From Exiguobacterium sp. s48 (GTDB lineage: Bacteria; Bacillota; Bacilli; Exiguobacteriales; Exiguobacteriaceae), in contig NZ_JACSKC010000001.1 of NCBI RefSeq assembly GCF_018617395.1, forward strand, positions 186,001 to 250,000: DNA of 64,000 bases, given 5' to 3'. Made by a program: the position numbers and the translations under genes. This document shows, piece after piece, positions 8,853 through 17,797 of the stretch (positions are counted from its first letter, which is position 1; the number at the start of each line of letters is the position of its first letter). The notes below the pieces were generated by a model. That model was not told the DNA's origin. It ran no database searches and was given only the letters and a program-made list of their open reading frames with translations.

Positions 8853-9338
8853 ATGGCTTATCAACTATTGATTAACTTTTTCTTGGCGTTCATCTGGATG
8901 TTCCTCACGGGATCGTTCACATCGAGCGGTTTCTTCGTCGGTTATTTACTCGGTTTGCTCATCTTGTTCATGATGCGCCGGTTCTTCAAAGCGGGCGGAG
9001 GCGGATTCTATTTCGCTCGCGTCTGGCGATTGTTCAAACTGCTCTTGATTTTCATCCGTGAATTGTTCCTTGCGAACTTTGAGGTATTGCGTCTCGTATT
9101 AAGTCCGAAACTGAAGATTCAACCAGGGATCTTCCGATATGAGACATCGCTCGATAAAGGGTGGAAAGTTAGTTTGCTCTCGATGTTGATCACGCTCACA
9201 CCGGGAACGCTCGTTGTCCAAGTATCGAAAGACAACTCCGTCCTCTATATCCATGCGCTCAATATGCCAGATAAAGAAGCGTTACAAAAAGATATATATG
9301 ACAACTTTGAATTAAGTATTAAGGAGGCGACAGAGTGA
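8853..9338 (+). CDS. mrpE: Mrp Na+/H+ antiporter subunit E
   Basis: 161-residue MrpE with two or three N-terminal membrane segments and a cytoplasmic C-terminal part. The conserved SMLITLTPGTLVVQVS segment is present. The stop codon overlaps the mrpF start (TGATG). It is part of the seven-gene mrp operon. Confidence 0.94.
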   Translation: MAYQLLINFFLAFIWMFLTGSFTSSGFFVGYLLGLLILFMMRRFFKAGGGGFYFARVWRLFKLLLIFIRELFLANFEVLRLVLSPKLKIQPGIFRYETSLDKGWKVSLLSMLITLTPGTLVVQVSKDNSVLYIHALNMPDKEALQKDIYDNFELSIKEATE

Positions 9339-9634
9339 TGGATCTTTTAGATGTTCTCATCTACATCTCGCTCGCCATTCTTGTGCTTGCGATGCTGATG
9401 ATGTTATATCGTGTCGTAAAGGGACCGACGACAGCGGACCGTGTCATCGCGCTCGATTCAATCGGAATCGCACTGATCTCGGTCGTTGCGTTGCTCTCCA
9501 TCCTGCTTGATACGACACTTTACTTTGAAGTCATCTTACTGCTCAGTATTTTAGCCTTCATCGGAACAGTGGCATTCTCGAAATTCTTAGAGAGGGGAGA
9601 GATTATCCAAAATGACCGCGACAATGATCTTTGA
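9338..9634 (+). CDS. mrpF: Mrp Na+/H+ antiporter subunit F
   Basis: 98-residue MrpF with three membrane helices. The hallmark GPTTADRVIALDSIG segment is present. In B. subtilis MrpF is also linked to cholate efflux. AAGGAGG at 9321-9327 supports the ATG at 9338 rather than the GTG one codon upstream. It overlaps both neighbours. Confidence 0.94.
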   Translation: MDLLDVLIYISLAILVLAMLMMLYRVVKGPTTADRVIALDSIGIALISVVALLSILLDTTLYFEVILLLSILAFIGTVAFSKFLERGEIIQNDRDNDL

Positions 9635-9971
9635 TCTTATCACCGGCATCTTTACGATTATCGGCGTCTTCTTCACCGTCGTCGCCGCAATCGGTCTCAT
9701 TCGTCTCCCGGATATTTATTCGAGAACGCACGCTGCCTCGAAGAGTGCGACACTGGGCGTCATGTTCGTGCTCTTCGCGGCCGTTTTACACGTGTATGTA
9801 GATGAGCGCGTATTTGATGCAAGACTCTTGCTTGGACTCTTCTTCGTCCTCTTGACGGCTCCTGTCGGGGGGCACCTCATCTCACGTGCGGCGCACGCGA
9901 AAGGGGTCCCGCTTTGGGAGAAGTCGTTACAAGACGCACTGAAAGAAGACAAAGATAAAGGGATTGAATGA
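9612..9971 (+). CDS. mrpG: Mrp Na+/H+ antiporter subunit G
   Basis: 119-residue MrpG with three hydrophobic segments and the conserved GLIRLPDIYSRTHAASKSAT motif. It closes the mrpABCDEFG operon and overlaps mrpF by 23 nt. A bidirectional-type hairpin follows, separating it from the convergent oxidoreductase gene. Confidence 0.95.
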   Translation: MTATMIFDLITGIFTIIGVFFTVVAAIGLIRLPDIYSRTHAASKSATLGVMFVLFAAVLHVYVDERVFDARLLLGLFFVLLTAPVGGHLISRAAHAKGVPLWEKSLQDALKEDKDKGIE

Positions 9972-9974
9972 AAG

Positions 9975-10014
9975 AAAGACGGGATTCGCCATTCGGCGAG
10001 TCCCGTCTTTTGTT
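9975..10014. terminator. Terminator between mrpG and the convergent oxidoreductase
   Basis: AAAGACGGGA (with TTCGCC) pairs with GGCGAG plus TCCCGTCTTT around a 4-nt loop at 9975-10010, followed by T-rich sequence on the plus strand. On the minus strand the mirror arm also ends in a T-rich tract. Confidence 0.85.
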
Positions 10015-11327
10015 TAGATGAGATAAGTGAGGTCAGAAGCAGCAGTCGGATAGGCGACTTCTAAGTGCTTCACGTGTTGATGCGACAGTTTGTTCTGTAT
10101 AATGAAAGAGAACAGATTGATGAGTTCCGGCGCATGGTGTCCGATTAGGTGTGCCCCGATGACATGACCTTCGGCGCTTAGAAGTATTTTCGAGTAAGCC
10201 GTCGTGTCATGGATGCGTGAATAAGTTAAGAAGTTCGACATGTCTGTCTCTTTCACGACGAAGTCGATCCCCTCGGCCTCCGCTTCCTCTACCGTAAGAC
10301 CGACTTTTGCAATCGGAGGAGTCGCGTAGACGATGGTCGGGGCAGGGCGCTCTGGAAGTGCTCGCGTATTCCCGTGAAGCATATTTAAGGCGGCGAGACG
10401 GCCTTCCTGACCGGCGAACGGAGTAAGTGCGGGATTTGGACTGTTGGCGACGTCACCGGCGGCGTATATGTTCGGATTACTTGTTTGGAGATACTCATTC
10501 ACGAGCAAACCGTGATGGTCAGCCTTGACTCCGGCCGCTTCTAACCGTAGTCGCTCGATGCTTGGAATTCGCCCGGTGGCGTTAAGGACAACTCCTTCAA
10601 GGGTAGAGTCATCTGATAACGTCAAGACGTTCCCGTCGATTCGTGTCGGTTCGATATCGTGGCGGACGGTGATTCCGATGCGCTTCGATTCCTCGACGAG
10701 CCGATGGACGACGTTCGGGTCGAATGATTTTAATGCACGTGAGCGGATGAGGAGTGTCACGTCACTTCCGAAGCGTCGAAAGATATGGGCGAATTCGAAT
10801 GCGATATAGCCGGCACCCACGATATGAATCGCATCCGGTACTGCATCTAGGTCGAATACATCATCACTTGTGATGGCCAAATCGCCACCAGGGATATCAA
10901 GCGGACGTGGCGTTTGTCCTGTCGCAATCAAAAATTGATGGGCAGACAACTCATGACCATCGATGACGATGGAGTCTTCATCGATAAAGTGAGGCTCCCC
11001 CTGATATAAATCAATGTTTATCTCGTTCCAATGCTGTGTTTTTGACGTAGGGATCGAGAAGCGATATTCATCAATCCGCTTTTTAAAGGAGGCCCAATCG
11101 AGTGATAGGTTCCCTTCGACCCCGAGCTCGTGCATACGTTCCGTTCGGGCAAGGAGTTCGGCTCCTTCGGCAAGCATTTTCTTCGGATCACATCCGCGTT
11201 GTGGACACGTCCCCCCGAACGTCCAATTCTCAATGATGGCGATCTCTTTACCGGCTTCTCGTAAAATGGAAGCGGCTTGGCTCGCGGCGGAACCGCTACC
11301 GACAATGATGACATCGTATCGTTTCAT
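10014..11327 (-). CDS. FAD/NAD(P)-dependent disulfide-reductase-like flavoprotein
   Basis: 437-residue class I pyridine-nucleotide-disulfide oxidoreductase. It has an N-terminal FAD Rossmann motif (VIIVGSGSAASQAASIL), a redox cysteine pair in GGTCPQRGCDPKK, a second dinucleotide motif (HIVGAGYIAFEFAHIF), the FAD motif IYAAGDVANSP, and the C-terminal dimer domain. Such enzymes move electrons from NAD(P)H through FAD and the CxxxxC disulfide to a substrate. The usual C-terminal HPTxSE catalytic dyad of glutathione reductase reads YPTAASD here, so the acid-base histidine and glutamate are replaced. There is no HMA domain or C-terminal cysteine pair as in MerA. The substrate is unknown; a low-molecular-weight disulfide is one possibility. 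The gene is absent from the equivalent B. subtilis arc. Confidence 0.85.
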   Translation of the reverse strand: MKRYDVIIVGSGSAASQAASILREAGKEIAIIENWTFGGTCPQRGCDPKKMLAEGAELLARTERMHELGVEGNLSLDWASFKKRIDEYRFSIPTSKTQHWNEINIDLYQGEPHFIDEDSIVIDGHELSAHQFLIATGQTPRPLDIPGGDLAITSDDVFDLDAVPDAIHIVGAGYIAFEFAHIFRRFGSDVTLLIRSRALKSFDPNVVHRLVEESKRIGITVRHDIEPTRIDGNVLTLSDDSTLEGVVLNATGRIPSIERLRLEAAGVKADHHGLLVNEYLQTSNPNIYAAGDVANSPNPALTPFAGQEGRLAALNMLHGNTRALPERPAPTIVYATPPIAKVGLTVEEAEAEGIDFVVKETDMSNFLTYSRIHDTTAYSKILLSAEGHVIGAHLIGHHAPELINLFSFIIQNKLSHQHVKHLEVAYPTAASDLTYLI

Positions 11328-11397
11328 AATATTAAATCCTCCTCTGACGAGATATCACACTCTTTTTCCCGTCCAGGAGGAAGCTAAACTGAGGTGA

Positions 11398-13188
11398 ATG
11401 GAATTGAGTCATAGTGACCACATTAAACATAAATTAGCGCTACTCCCGGACGAACCGGGTTGCTATCTGCATAAAAACGAATACGGCGAGGTCATATACG
11501 TAGGGAAGGCGAAAAACTTGAAGAACCGGGTGCGTTCCTACTTCACAGGGGCACACGACATCAAGACGATGCGTCTCGTCGCGGAGATTCGTGACTTTGA
11601 GTACATCGTGACGGCGAGCGAACTTGAGGCGTTATTACTCGAAATGACGCTCATCAAAAAGCACGACCCGAAGTACAACATTCGCTTGAAGGATGACAAG
11701 ACGTATCCGTACATCAAAATCACGAACGAACCTTACCCACGTCTATTGACGACACGTAAGCTGAAGAAAGACGGAGGCCATTATTTTGGGCCATACCCGA
11801 ACGCCTATGCGGCGAACGAGACGAAACGACTTCTCGATAAGCTGTATCCACTCCGGAAATGTCAGCCGATGCCGAAGAAACTCTGTCTGTATTATCATAT
11901 CGGGCAATGTTTGGGTCCTTGCGAGCTAGCGGTCGATACGGATTCGCAAAAAGAAATCGTCAATGAAATCCGGCGCTTCTTGAACGGGGAGACGAGTGAG
12001 ACGCTCGCGAAGTTGAATGTCGAGATGGGACGTGCCGCTGAGGACATGCAATTCGAACGGGCGGCTGAACTACGCGATCAAATTCGAGCCGTCGAATCGA
12101 TCATGAACAAACAGAATATGATCACGGCCGACCCGACGGCCCGGGACGTCTTCGGCTATACACTCGACCGAGGCTGGATGTGTGTCCAAGTATTCTATAT
12201 GCGTGGCGGGAAGATGATCGAGCGAGATGTCTCGCTCTTCCCGATGCACGGAGAGCCTTCGGAAGAACTCGAAAGTTTCATCGTGCAGTTCTATGAACAA
12301 AACGTCGTGCCGAAAGAAATTCTCGTACCGGAGACGGTCCGGCTCGACTTACTGAATGACGCCATCGGAACGAAAGTGATGCAACCGAAACGAGGGGCGA
12401 AGAAACAATTGCTTGATTTGGCGACGAAGAATGCGTCGATCGCCTTGAACGAGAAGTTCGAGCTACTCGCACGTGACGAAGAGCGGACGTTGCTCGCAAT
12501 GCGTGAACTCGGGGAAGCCATCGGCATCCCAAACTTGTCCCGTGTCGACATCATCGACAACGCGAATATCCAGGGGGCAGACGCCGTGTCGGCGCTCGTC
12601 GTCTTTGAAGACGGGAAGCCGCTCAAAAAAGAATATCGGAAATATAAGATTCGGACGGTCCAAGGACCAGACGATTACGAGACGATGCGTGAAGTCGTCC
12701 GGCGACGGTTCCGCCGTCTCTTGACGGAAGACAAACGATTACCCGACCTCCTACTGATCGATGGGGGGATTGGGCAATTGAACGCGGCCCTCGACGTCAT
12801 CCAAAACGAGTTCGGGCTCGACTTACCGGTCGGCTCGCTCAAAAAAGATGACCGACACCGAACGAGCCAGCTATTGTTCGGAGAACAGGGTGGCGTCGTC
12901 GAGCTCCATCCACGCTCGAGCGCCTTTTATCTATTGCAGCGGATGCAAGATGAGGTCCACCGTTTCGCCATCACGTTCCACCGTAGCTTGCGGACGAAGA
13001 AAATGACAAAATCACTATTAGATGAGATCCCGGGTGTCGGTCCGAAGCGTCGACAACAGCTCATCCGTCATTTCGGGTCGATGAAACAGATCCGTCTGGC
13101 CTCACTCGAACAATTGAAGGAAGCGGGACTACCTGAAAAATTAGCGGAGACCGTGCTTCAATATGTGCACGAGGAGACGGATGAGTGA
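11398..13188 (+). CDS. uvrC: Excinuclease ABC subunit C
   Basis: 596-residue UvrC, the dual-incision nuclease of nucleotide excision repair. Domains in order: GIY-YIG nuclease (~12-93, GCYLHK...[18 protein letters not shown]), cysteine-rich region ([21 protein letters not shown]), UVR motif binding UvrB (~198-233), RNase H-like C-terminal nuclease ([10 protein letters not shown]), and helix-hairpin-helix pair ([13 protein letters not shown]). Length is normal. The ATG at 11398 is used, but GAGGTG at 11391-11396 touches it; the TTG at 11404 would have better spacing, changing the N-terminus by two residues. Its end overlaps the next gene. In B. subtilis xsa and lysC lie nearby; neither is here. 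Confidence 0.97.
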   Translation: MELSHSDHIKHKLALLPDEPGCYLHKNEYGEVIYVGKAKNLKNRVRSYFTGAHDIKTMRLVAEIRDFEYIVTASELEALLLEMTLIKKHDPKYNIRLKDDKTYPYIKITNEPYPRLLTTRKLKKDGGHYFGPYPNAYAANETKRLLDKLYPLRKCQPMPKKLCLYYHIGQCLGPCELAVDTDSQKEIVNEIRRFLNGETSETLAKLNVEMGRAAEDMQFERAAELRDQIRAVESIMNKQNMITADPTARDVFGYTLDRGWMCVQVFYMRGGKMIERDVSLFPMHGEPSEELESFIVQFYEQNVVPKEILVPETVRLDLLNDAIGTKVMQPKRGAKKQLLDLATKNASIALNEKFELLARDEERTLLAMRELGEAIGIPNLSRVDIIDNANIQGADAVSALVVFEDGKPLKKEYRKYKIRTVQGPDDYETMREVVRRRFRRLLTEDKRLPDLLLIDGGIGQLNAALDVIQNEFGLDLPVGSLKKDDRHRTSQLLFGEQGGVVELHPRSSAFYLLQRMQDEVHRFAITFHRSLRTKKMTKSLLDEIPGVGPKRRQQLIRHFGSMKQIRLASLEQLKEAGLPEKLAETVLQYVHEETDE

Positions 13189-13961
13189 GACAGCTTCCGA
13201 CAGATGTGGAGAATACAATCGCTTCATTCGTGAGAGCGATTGATGAATTTCTACCAACCGTTCAGCATATATACATTCATGGATCAGTAGCGATGGGTGG
13301 CTTTCATCCAAAACGAAGTGATGTAGATTTGTTGCTCGTCGTATCGAACGCATTGACTCGGGAGGAACGACATAAACTCATCGACTGTTGTCTCTTATAC
13401 TCCAACGAACCATATCCGCTCGAACTGAGTATCATGACGGTAGCTCAGCTAAAAGACTGGTGTCACCCGAGTCCTTTTGAGTTTCACTATAGTGAAGGGT
13501 GGCGTTCTCGTTTTGAAAAGGCAAATGGGGAAGAGCGAACCGAATTGCAGCAAGGATTCACCGACCCTGATCTGGCAGCTCATATGTTGATGATTTTAGA
13601 ACGAGGTATCACTTGGCGCGGACATCCACTACATCAATTGCTCTGCGGATTCGATTCCGCTCATTTTTCTGATGCGATTCGTGCAGATGCGATTGATTGT
13701 CTCGACACGCTGGAGGAAAATCCGATTTATTGCGTGTTGAACTTGGTACGCGGATTGGCTTATGAACAAGAACGTGTCCTGCTCTCGAAACAAGAAGCAC
13801 TCGGTTGGCTGGAAGATAACGGACATTTTCCGGGAAATGTTGTGACGGTCGTTCGTAAGGCGTCTCAGGGCTGTGAAGGGGAAGGCGTGACGTTTGATCA
13901 ATATGAACTCAATGACGTACGCCAGTATATGAATGAGCAACTTCAGCTGAAACAAAAATAA
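13185..13961 (+). CDS. Aminoglycoside nucleotidyltransferase-like protein (AadA/ANT(9)-like)
   Basis: 258-residue protein with an N-terminal nucleotidyltransferase fold: GSVAMGG followed by the metal-binding SDVDLLLVV, and a third acidic site likely in PLELSIMT. The C-terminal helical part resembles the AadA C-terminal domain ([25 protein letters not shown]). Known members transfer AMP from ATP to streptomycin or spectinomycin. Divergence from the acquired genes and the housekeeping setting suggest an intrinsic chromosomal homologue; its substrate is not shown by sequence. The GTG start at 13185 overlaps the uvrC stop (GTGA) with GAGGAG upstream, so the gene is probably co-translated with uvrC. 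A strong shared terminator follows. Confidence 0.75.
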   Translation: MRQLPTDVENTIASFVRAIDEFLPTVQHIYIHGSVAMGGFHPKRSDVDLLLVVSNALTREERHKLIDCCLLYSNEPYPLELSIMTVAQLKDWCHPSPFEFHYSEGWRSRFEKANGEERTELQQGFTDPDLAAHMLMILERGITWRGHPLHQLLCGFDSAHFSDAIRADAIDCLDTLEENPIYCVLNLVRGLAYEQERVLLSKQEALGWLEDNGHFPGNVVTVVRKASQGCEGEGVTFDQYELNDVRQYMNEQLQLKQK

Positions 13962-13990
13962 GAGTCGATGCGTGTGCATCGACTCTTATT
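13957..13990. terminator. Bidirectional terminator between the nucleotidyltransferase gene and yslB
   Basis: Perfect 15-bp inverted repeat (AATAAGAGTCGATGC and its complement) around a GTGT loop. The arms overlap the ends of both convergent genes. The A/T ends would act in both directions, though T-runs are short. Confidence 0.8.
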
Positions 13991-14387
13991 CGTAATCGTC
14001 TTTCCGGTCTAGTTGGACGGTGATTTGGACAGCTTTTCGAGTGGGATCGGCATACCCCTCTGCGACACACTGGAAACGACCTGAAATTTGTTCGGCTAAA
14101 AACCCGGCTTCAAGTTGATAGTAGCCTGTCGCTTTATTTTGAGTCGCAGGTGGGGGAATCAATTCATATGTGAATTTACTTCCGCGTTCCTTCTTGATTG
14201 TCAACTCTCCCCAACCCGCTTCCGCGAAGAAAGCGATCAGTTCATCGTCAGACATCGTCGGGAACTTACGGGCGACCCGTTTCCCTGACCAATAGATGAC
14301 TTGGGCGTAATCTTCACCAAGCAAGTCCGTCAACACATAGTCGCGAAGTAGTTCAATCGCGAAAATCGGTTGGCTCATCGTTTCCAT
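13986..14387 (-). CDS. yslB: YslB family protein (DUF2507)
   Basis: 133-residue protein of unknown biochemical function. Recognised by resemblance to B. subtilis YslB: the YWSGKRVARKFP segment, FFAEAGWGELTI and YQLEAGFLAEQI. The family belongs to the H-NOX/V4R-like fold group, but no ligand residues can be assigned here. In B. subtilis yslB lies between uvrC and sdhC on the same strand; here it keeps the place but is inverted, ending convergent to the preceding gene and divergent from sdhC. GGAGTG lies upstream of the chosen ATG at 14387. Confidence 0.8.
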   Translation of the reverse strand: METMSQPIFAIELLRDYVLTDLLGEDYAQVIYWSGKRVARKFPTMSDDELIAFFAEAGWGELTIKKERGSKFTYELIPPPATQNKATGYYQLEAGFLAEQISGRFQCVAEGYADPTRKAVQITVQLDRKDDYE

Positions 14388-14490
14388 TCTATCCCATCAC
14401 TCCAATCTCTCTATATCATTATAACGACCATTTAGAATTTGGTCATCCTGTATTTTTGAAAAGAATGTGGCACAAATCGGCTAGGTTGTC

Positions 14491-14519
14491 TTGTCATACA
14501 ATTTTCACAGGAGTAGAAT
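14491..14519 (+). promoter_or_regulatory. Promoter of the sdhCAB operon
   Basis: TTGTCA (14491-14496) and TAGAAT (14514-14519) are spaced by 17 nt. The expected start near 14526 gives a ~75-nt leader that contains a cre-like site. Confidence 0.7.
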
Positions 14520-14544
14520 AAAAGACAGAAAGCTATATCTGCAT

Positions 14545-14559
14545 TTGAAAACGCTTTTA
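14545..14559 (+). promoter_or_regulatory. Candidate cre (CcpA) site in the sdhC leader
   Basis: TTGAAAACGCTTTTA fits the catabolite-responsive-element consensus WTGNAANCGNWNNCW with one mismatch, near the 3' end. About +20 from the predicted start, it could act as a roadblock for glucose repression of succinate dehydrogenase. Confidence 0.45.
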
Positions 14560-14600
14560 TTGACAAAACGAGCCAGCGCTCGTGAAAAGGGGGAAATAGA

Positions 14601-15218
14601 ATGGCAGCGCATCGTGACTACTTTAGTCGTAAAGTCCATTCGCTACTTGGGGTCATTCCAATCGGTCTGTTTTTGATCGTCCATTTAACGGTCAACTACT
14701 ACATCGTCGATGGAGTGGAGTCATTCAACAAAGCAGCACAATTTATGGAGAGCTTACCGTATTTATACTTCCTTGAAGTGACGATTATCGCACTACCGAT
14801 GATCTTCCACGGAGTGTACGGGGTGTACTATGCGTTTCTCGGATCGATTAACTCGAACCGCTATTCATACGCACGGAACTGGTTGTATCTCTTCCAACGC
14901 TTTACAGGGGTATTTCTTGTGATCTTTATTTCGTGGCACGTATGGGAGACGCGCCTTGCGAAATTACGCGGTGTGGAGGTCAATGCAGAAATGATGCAAA
15001 GCATCGTCGACAATCCACTTATGTTGCTCTTTTACATAGTCGGAATTCTTTCGGCTACATTCCACTTTGCGAACGGTCTCTGGTCGTTCTCAATCACGTG
15101 GGGGATTACACAGTCACCTCGTTCGCAACGACTCATGAGCTACGTATCAGGTGTCGTGTTCTTGGCACTATCTTTTGTCGGCATCCGTTCGATTTTGACG
15201 TTTGCAGGCATCTTGTAA
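14601..15218 (+). CDS. sdhC: Succinate dehydrogenase cytochrome b558 subunit
   Basis: 205-residue membrane anchor with five predicted helices, like the B. subtilis di-heme SdhC. Histidines in or near helices (KVHSLLG, LIVHLTVNYY, MIFHGVYG, ISWHVWET, TFHFANGL) are candidates for axial heme ligands. It anchors SdhAB to the membrane and reduces menaquinone. The ATG at 14601 follows AAAGGGGGA. First gene of sdhCAB; sdhA begins 16 nt after its stop. Confidence 0.96.
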   Translation: MAAHRDYFSRKVHSLLGVIPIGLFLIVHLTVNYYIVDGVESFNKAAQFMESLPYLYFLEVTIIALPMIFHGVYGVYYAFLGSINSNRYSYARNWLYLFQRFTGVFLVIFISWHVWETRLAKLRGVEVNAEMMQSIVDNPLMLLFYIVGILSATFHFANGLWSFSITWGITQSPRSQRLMSYVSGVVFLALSFVGIRSILTFAGIL

Positions 15219-15234
15219 TTAGGGGGAATTGTAC

Positions 15235-16992
15235 ATGGCAAATCAAAGTCTGATCGTCATCGGTGGCGGTCTAGCTGGACTCATGGCGACAATCAAGTCG
15301 GCTGAGATGGGTGTTCCGGTAAAACTATTCTCGCTTGTACCGGTCAAGCGTTCACATTCAGTATGTGCTCAAGGCGGAATCAATGGTGCCGTCAATACGA
15401 AAGGGGAAGGGGATTCCCCGTGGCAACACTTTGACGACACGGTCTATGGAGGCGACTTCCTCGCTAACCAACCACCTGTTCAAAAGATGGCAGAAAATGC
15501 ACCGAAAATCATTCACATGTTCGACCGGATGGGCGTTATGTTCAACCGTACGCCAGAAGGTCTCTTAGACTTCCGTCGGTTCGGCGGAACGCTTCACCAC
15601 CGTACGGCATATGCGGGAGCAACGACGGGGCAACAACTTCTCTACGCACTCGATGAGCAGGTTCGTCGTTACGAGGCGCAAGGCCTCGTCGAGAAGTATG
15701 AAGGATGGGAATTCCTTCGCGCCGTGATCGATGAAGAAGGTATTTGCCGCGGCGCGGTTTGTCAGGATTTACGCTCGATGGAAATTAAAGCGTTCCCATC
15801 AGACGCGGTGATCTTGGCGACAGGTGGACCTGGGGTCATCTTCGGTAAATCGACCAACTCGGTCATCAACACAGGGCAGGCAGCGGCAGCGGTTTACCGT
15901 CAAGGCGCGGTCTATGCGAACGGGGAGTTCATTCAAATTCACCCGACCGCGATTCCTGGCGATGACAAGCTTCGTCTCATGAGTGAATCGGCTCGTGGGG
16001 AAGGTGGACGTGTCTGGACATACAAAGACGGGAAGCCATGGTACTTCCTCGAAGAGAAATATCCGGCTTACGGAAACCTCGTACCGCGTGACATCGCGAC
16101 ACGCGAAATCTTCGACGTATGTGTCAACCAAAAACTTGGTGTCAACGGCGAGAACATGGTTTATCTCGACTTGTCTCATAAAGACTCAAAAGAACTCGAC
16201 ATCAAGCTTGGTGGGATTCTCGAAATCTACGAGAAATTCGTAGGGGACGACCCGCGTAAAGTACCGATGAAAATCTTCCCGGCGGTCCACTATTCAATGG
16301 GCGGACTTTGGGTCGATTACGATCAAATGACAAACATTCCTGGACTCTTCGCGGCCGGAGAATGTGACTACTCGATGCACGGTGCGAACCGTCTCGGCGC
16401 GAACTCGCTTCTCTCAGCCGTTCATGGCGGAATGGAAGCAGGTCCTGCGGCAGTCAACTACATGCGTGGTCTCGATCAAGCGACAGAGAGCGTTTCAGAG
16501 GCGCTCTTCAACTTTAACGAACGTGAAGAAATCGAGCGTTTCAACAACATCTTGGCGATGGACGGAACAGAGAATGCGTATCAAATCCACCGTGAACTCG
16601 GTGAACTCATGACAGACAACGTTACCGTTGTTCGCTACAATGACAAACTTGAAGCGACCGATAAGAAAATCCAAGAATTACGTGAACGTTTCCATAACAT
16701 CTCAGCTACGGATACGGCACGTTGGAGCAACCAAGGGGCATCGTTTATTCGACAACTCGACCACATGCTCGACCTCGCACGCGTCATCACACTCGGCGCA
16801 CTCAAGCGGGACGAGAGCCGTGGTGCCCATTACAAACCGGAGTTCCCGGAACGTAATGATGAGCAGTTCATGAAGACGACGATGGCACGTTACAAAGATG
16901 GGGAAGTCGATATCTCGTATGAAGACATCGATGTTTCGTTAATCCCGCCACGTAAACGGGATTACTCGAAGAAAGGGGCGAAGACGAAATGA
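15235..16992 (+). CDS. sdhA: Succinate dehydrogenase flavoprotein subunit
   Basis: 585-residue flavoprotein oxidising succinate to fumarate in the TCA cycle. The FAD Rossmann motif (VIGGGLAGLMATIKSAEMG) is at the N-terminus. The region around the covalent flavin histidine (RSHSVCAQGGINGAV), the substrate-binding HPT in QIHPTAIPGD, the catalytic-arginine region (SESARGEGG) and the late FAD motif HGANRLGANSLLS follow. AGGGGG at 15221-15226 sets the ATG at 15235 rather than the TTG two codons earlier. It overlaps sdhB by ATGA. Confidence 0.97.
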   Translation: MANQSLIVIGGGLAGLMATIKSAEMGVPVKLFSLVPVKRSHSVCAQGGINGAVNTKGEGDSPWQHFDDTVYGGDFLANQPPVQKMAENAPKIIHMFDRMGVMFNRTPEGLLDFRRFGGTLHHRTAYAGATTGQQLLYALDEQVRRYEAQGLVEKYEGWEFLRAVIDEEGICRGAVCQDLRSMEIKAFPSDAVILATGGPGVIFGKSTNSVINTGQAAAAVYRQGAVYANGEFIQIHPTAIPGDDKLRLMSESARGEGGRVWTYKDGKPWYFLEEKYPAYGNLVPRDIATREIFDVCVNQKLGVNGENMVYLDLSHKDSKELDIKLGGILEIYEKFVGDDPRKVPMKIFPAVHYSMGGLWVDYDQMTNIPGLFAAGECDYSMHGANRLGANSLLSAVHGGMEAGPAAVNYMRGLDQATESVSEALFNFNEREEIERFNNILAMDGTENAYQIHRELGELMTDNVTVVRYNDKLEATDKKIQELRERFHNISATDTARWSNQGASFIRQLDHMLDLARVITLGALKRDESRGAHYKPEFPERNDEQFMKTTMARYKDGEVDISYEDIDVSLIPPRKRDYSKKGAKTK

Positions 16993-17789
16993 CGACGCCA
17001 ATGCAATCTGAACAAAAAGACATCCGTTTCATCATCGAACGCCAAGATGGACCGGATCAAGCGACGTATACGGAAGAATTCACGGTACCATACCGTCCAA
17101 ACATGAATGTCATCTCAGCATTGATGGAAATCCGCCGGAATCCGGTCAATGCGAACGGGGAAAAAACGACACCAATCAACTGGGACATGAACTGTCTTGA
17201 AGAAGTATGTGGTGCCTGTTCGATGATCATCAACGGAAAGCCGCGCCAATCGTGTACGGCACTCGTTGACAAACTTGAACAACCGATTCGCCTTGCGCCG
17301 ATGAAAACATTCCCGGTCATCCGTGACCTTCAAGTCGACCGTCAACGCATGTTCGACGCGTTGAAAAAAGTAAAGGCATGGGTTCCAATCGACGGAACGT
17401 ACGACCTCGGTCCAGGACCGCGTATGCCGGAGAACAAACGTCAATGGGCGTACGAGTTATCAAAATGTATGACGTGTGGCGTTTGTCTTGAAGCGTGTCC
17501 GAACGTGAATGACAAATCAGACTTCATCGGTCCAGCGGCGATTTCACAGGTACGTCTCTTCAACTCGCATCCGACAGGTGCCTTCCACGCGGAAGAACGC
17601 CTCGAAGCGCTCATGGAAGACGGTGGCATCATGCAGTGCGGAAACGCACAAAACTGTGTCGAAGTTTGTCCAAAAGGTATTCCGCTCACGACGTCAATCG
17701 CTTCGATGAACCGTCAAACGACGCTTCACTCGTTCAAACAGTTCTTCGGTAGTGACAAAGGTCGCACCGGTTCTGCGGTCGAGGCATAA
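16989..17789 (+). CDS. sdhB: Succinate dehydrogenase iron-sulfur subunit
   Basis: 266-residue protein linking SdhA to SdhC. It carries cysteine clusters for three Fe-S centres: CLEEVCGACSM with a later SCTAL (2Fe-2S), CMTCGVCLEACPN, and CGNAQNCVEVCPKG. The start overlaps the sdhA stop (ATGA), so translation is probably coupled. The thioesterase gene follows 8 nt later, as ysmA does in B. subtilis. Confidence 0.97.
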   Translation: MTTPMQSEQKDIRFIIERQDGPDQATYTEEFTVPYRPNMNVISALMEIRRNPVNANGEKTTPINWDMNCLEEVCGACSMIINGKPRQSCTALVDKLEQPIRLAPMKTFPVIRDLQVDRQRMFDALKKVKAWVPIDGTYDLGPGPRMPENKRQWAYELSKCMTCGVCLEACPNVNDKSDFIGPAAISQVRLFNSHPTGAFHAEERLEALMEDGGIMQCGNAQNCVEVCPKGIPLTTSIASMNRQTTLHSFKQFFGSDKGRTGSAVEA

Positions 17790-17797
17790 GCGAACCG

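Noticed and set aside
10014-11327. Mercuric reductase (merA)
   Set aside because: No N-terminal HMA domain, no C-terminal cysteine pair and no mer genes nearby.
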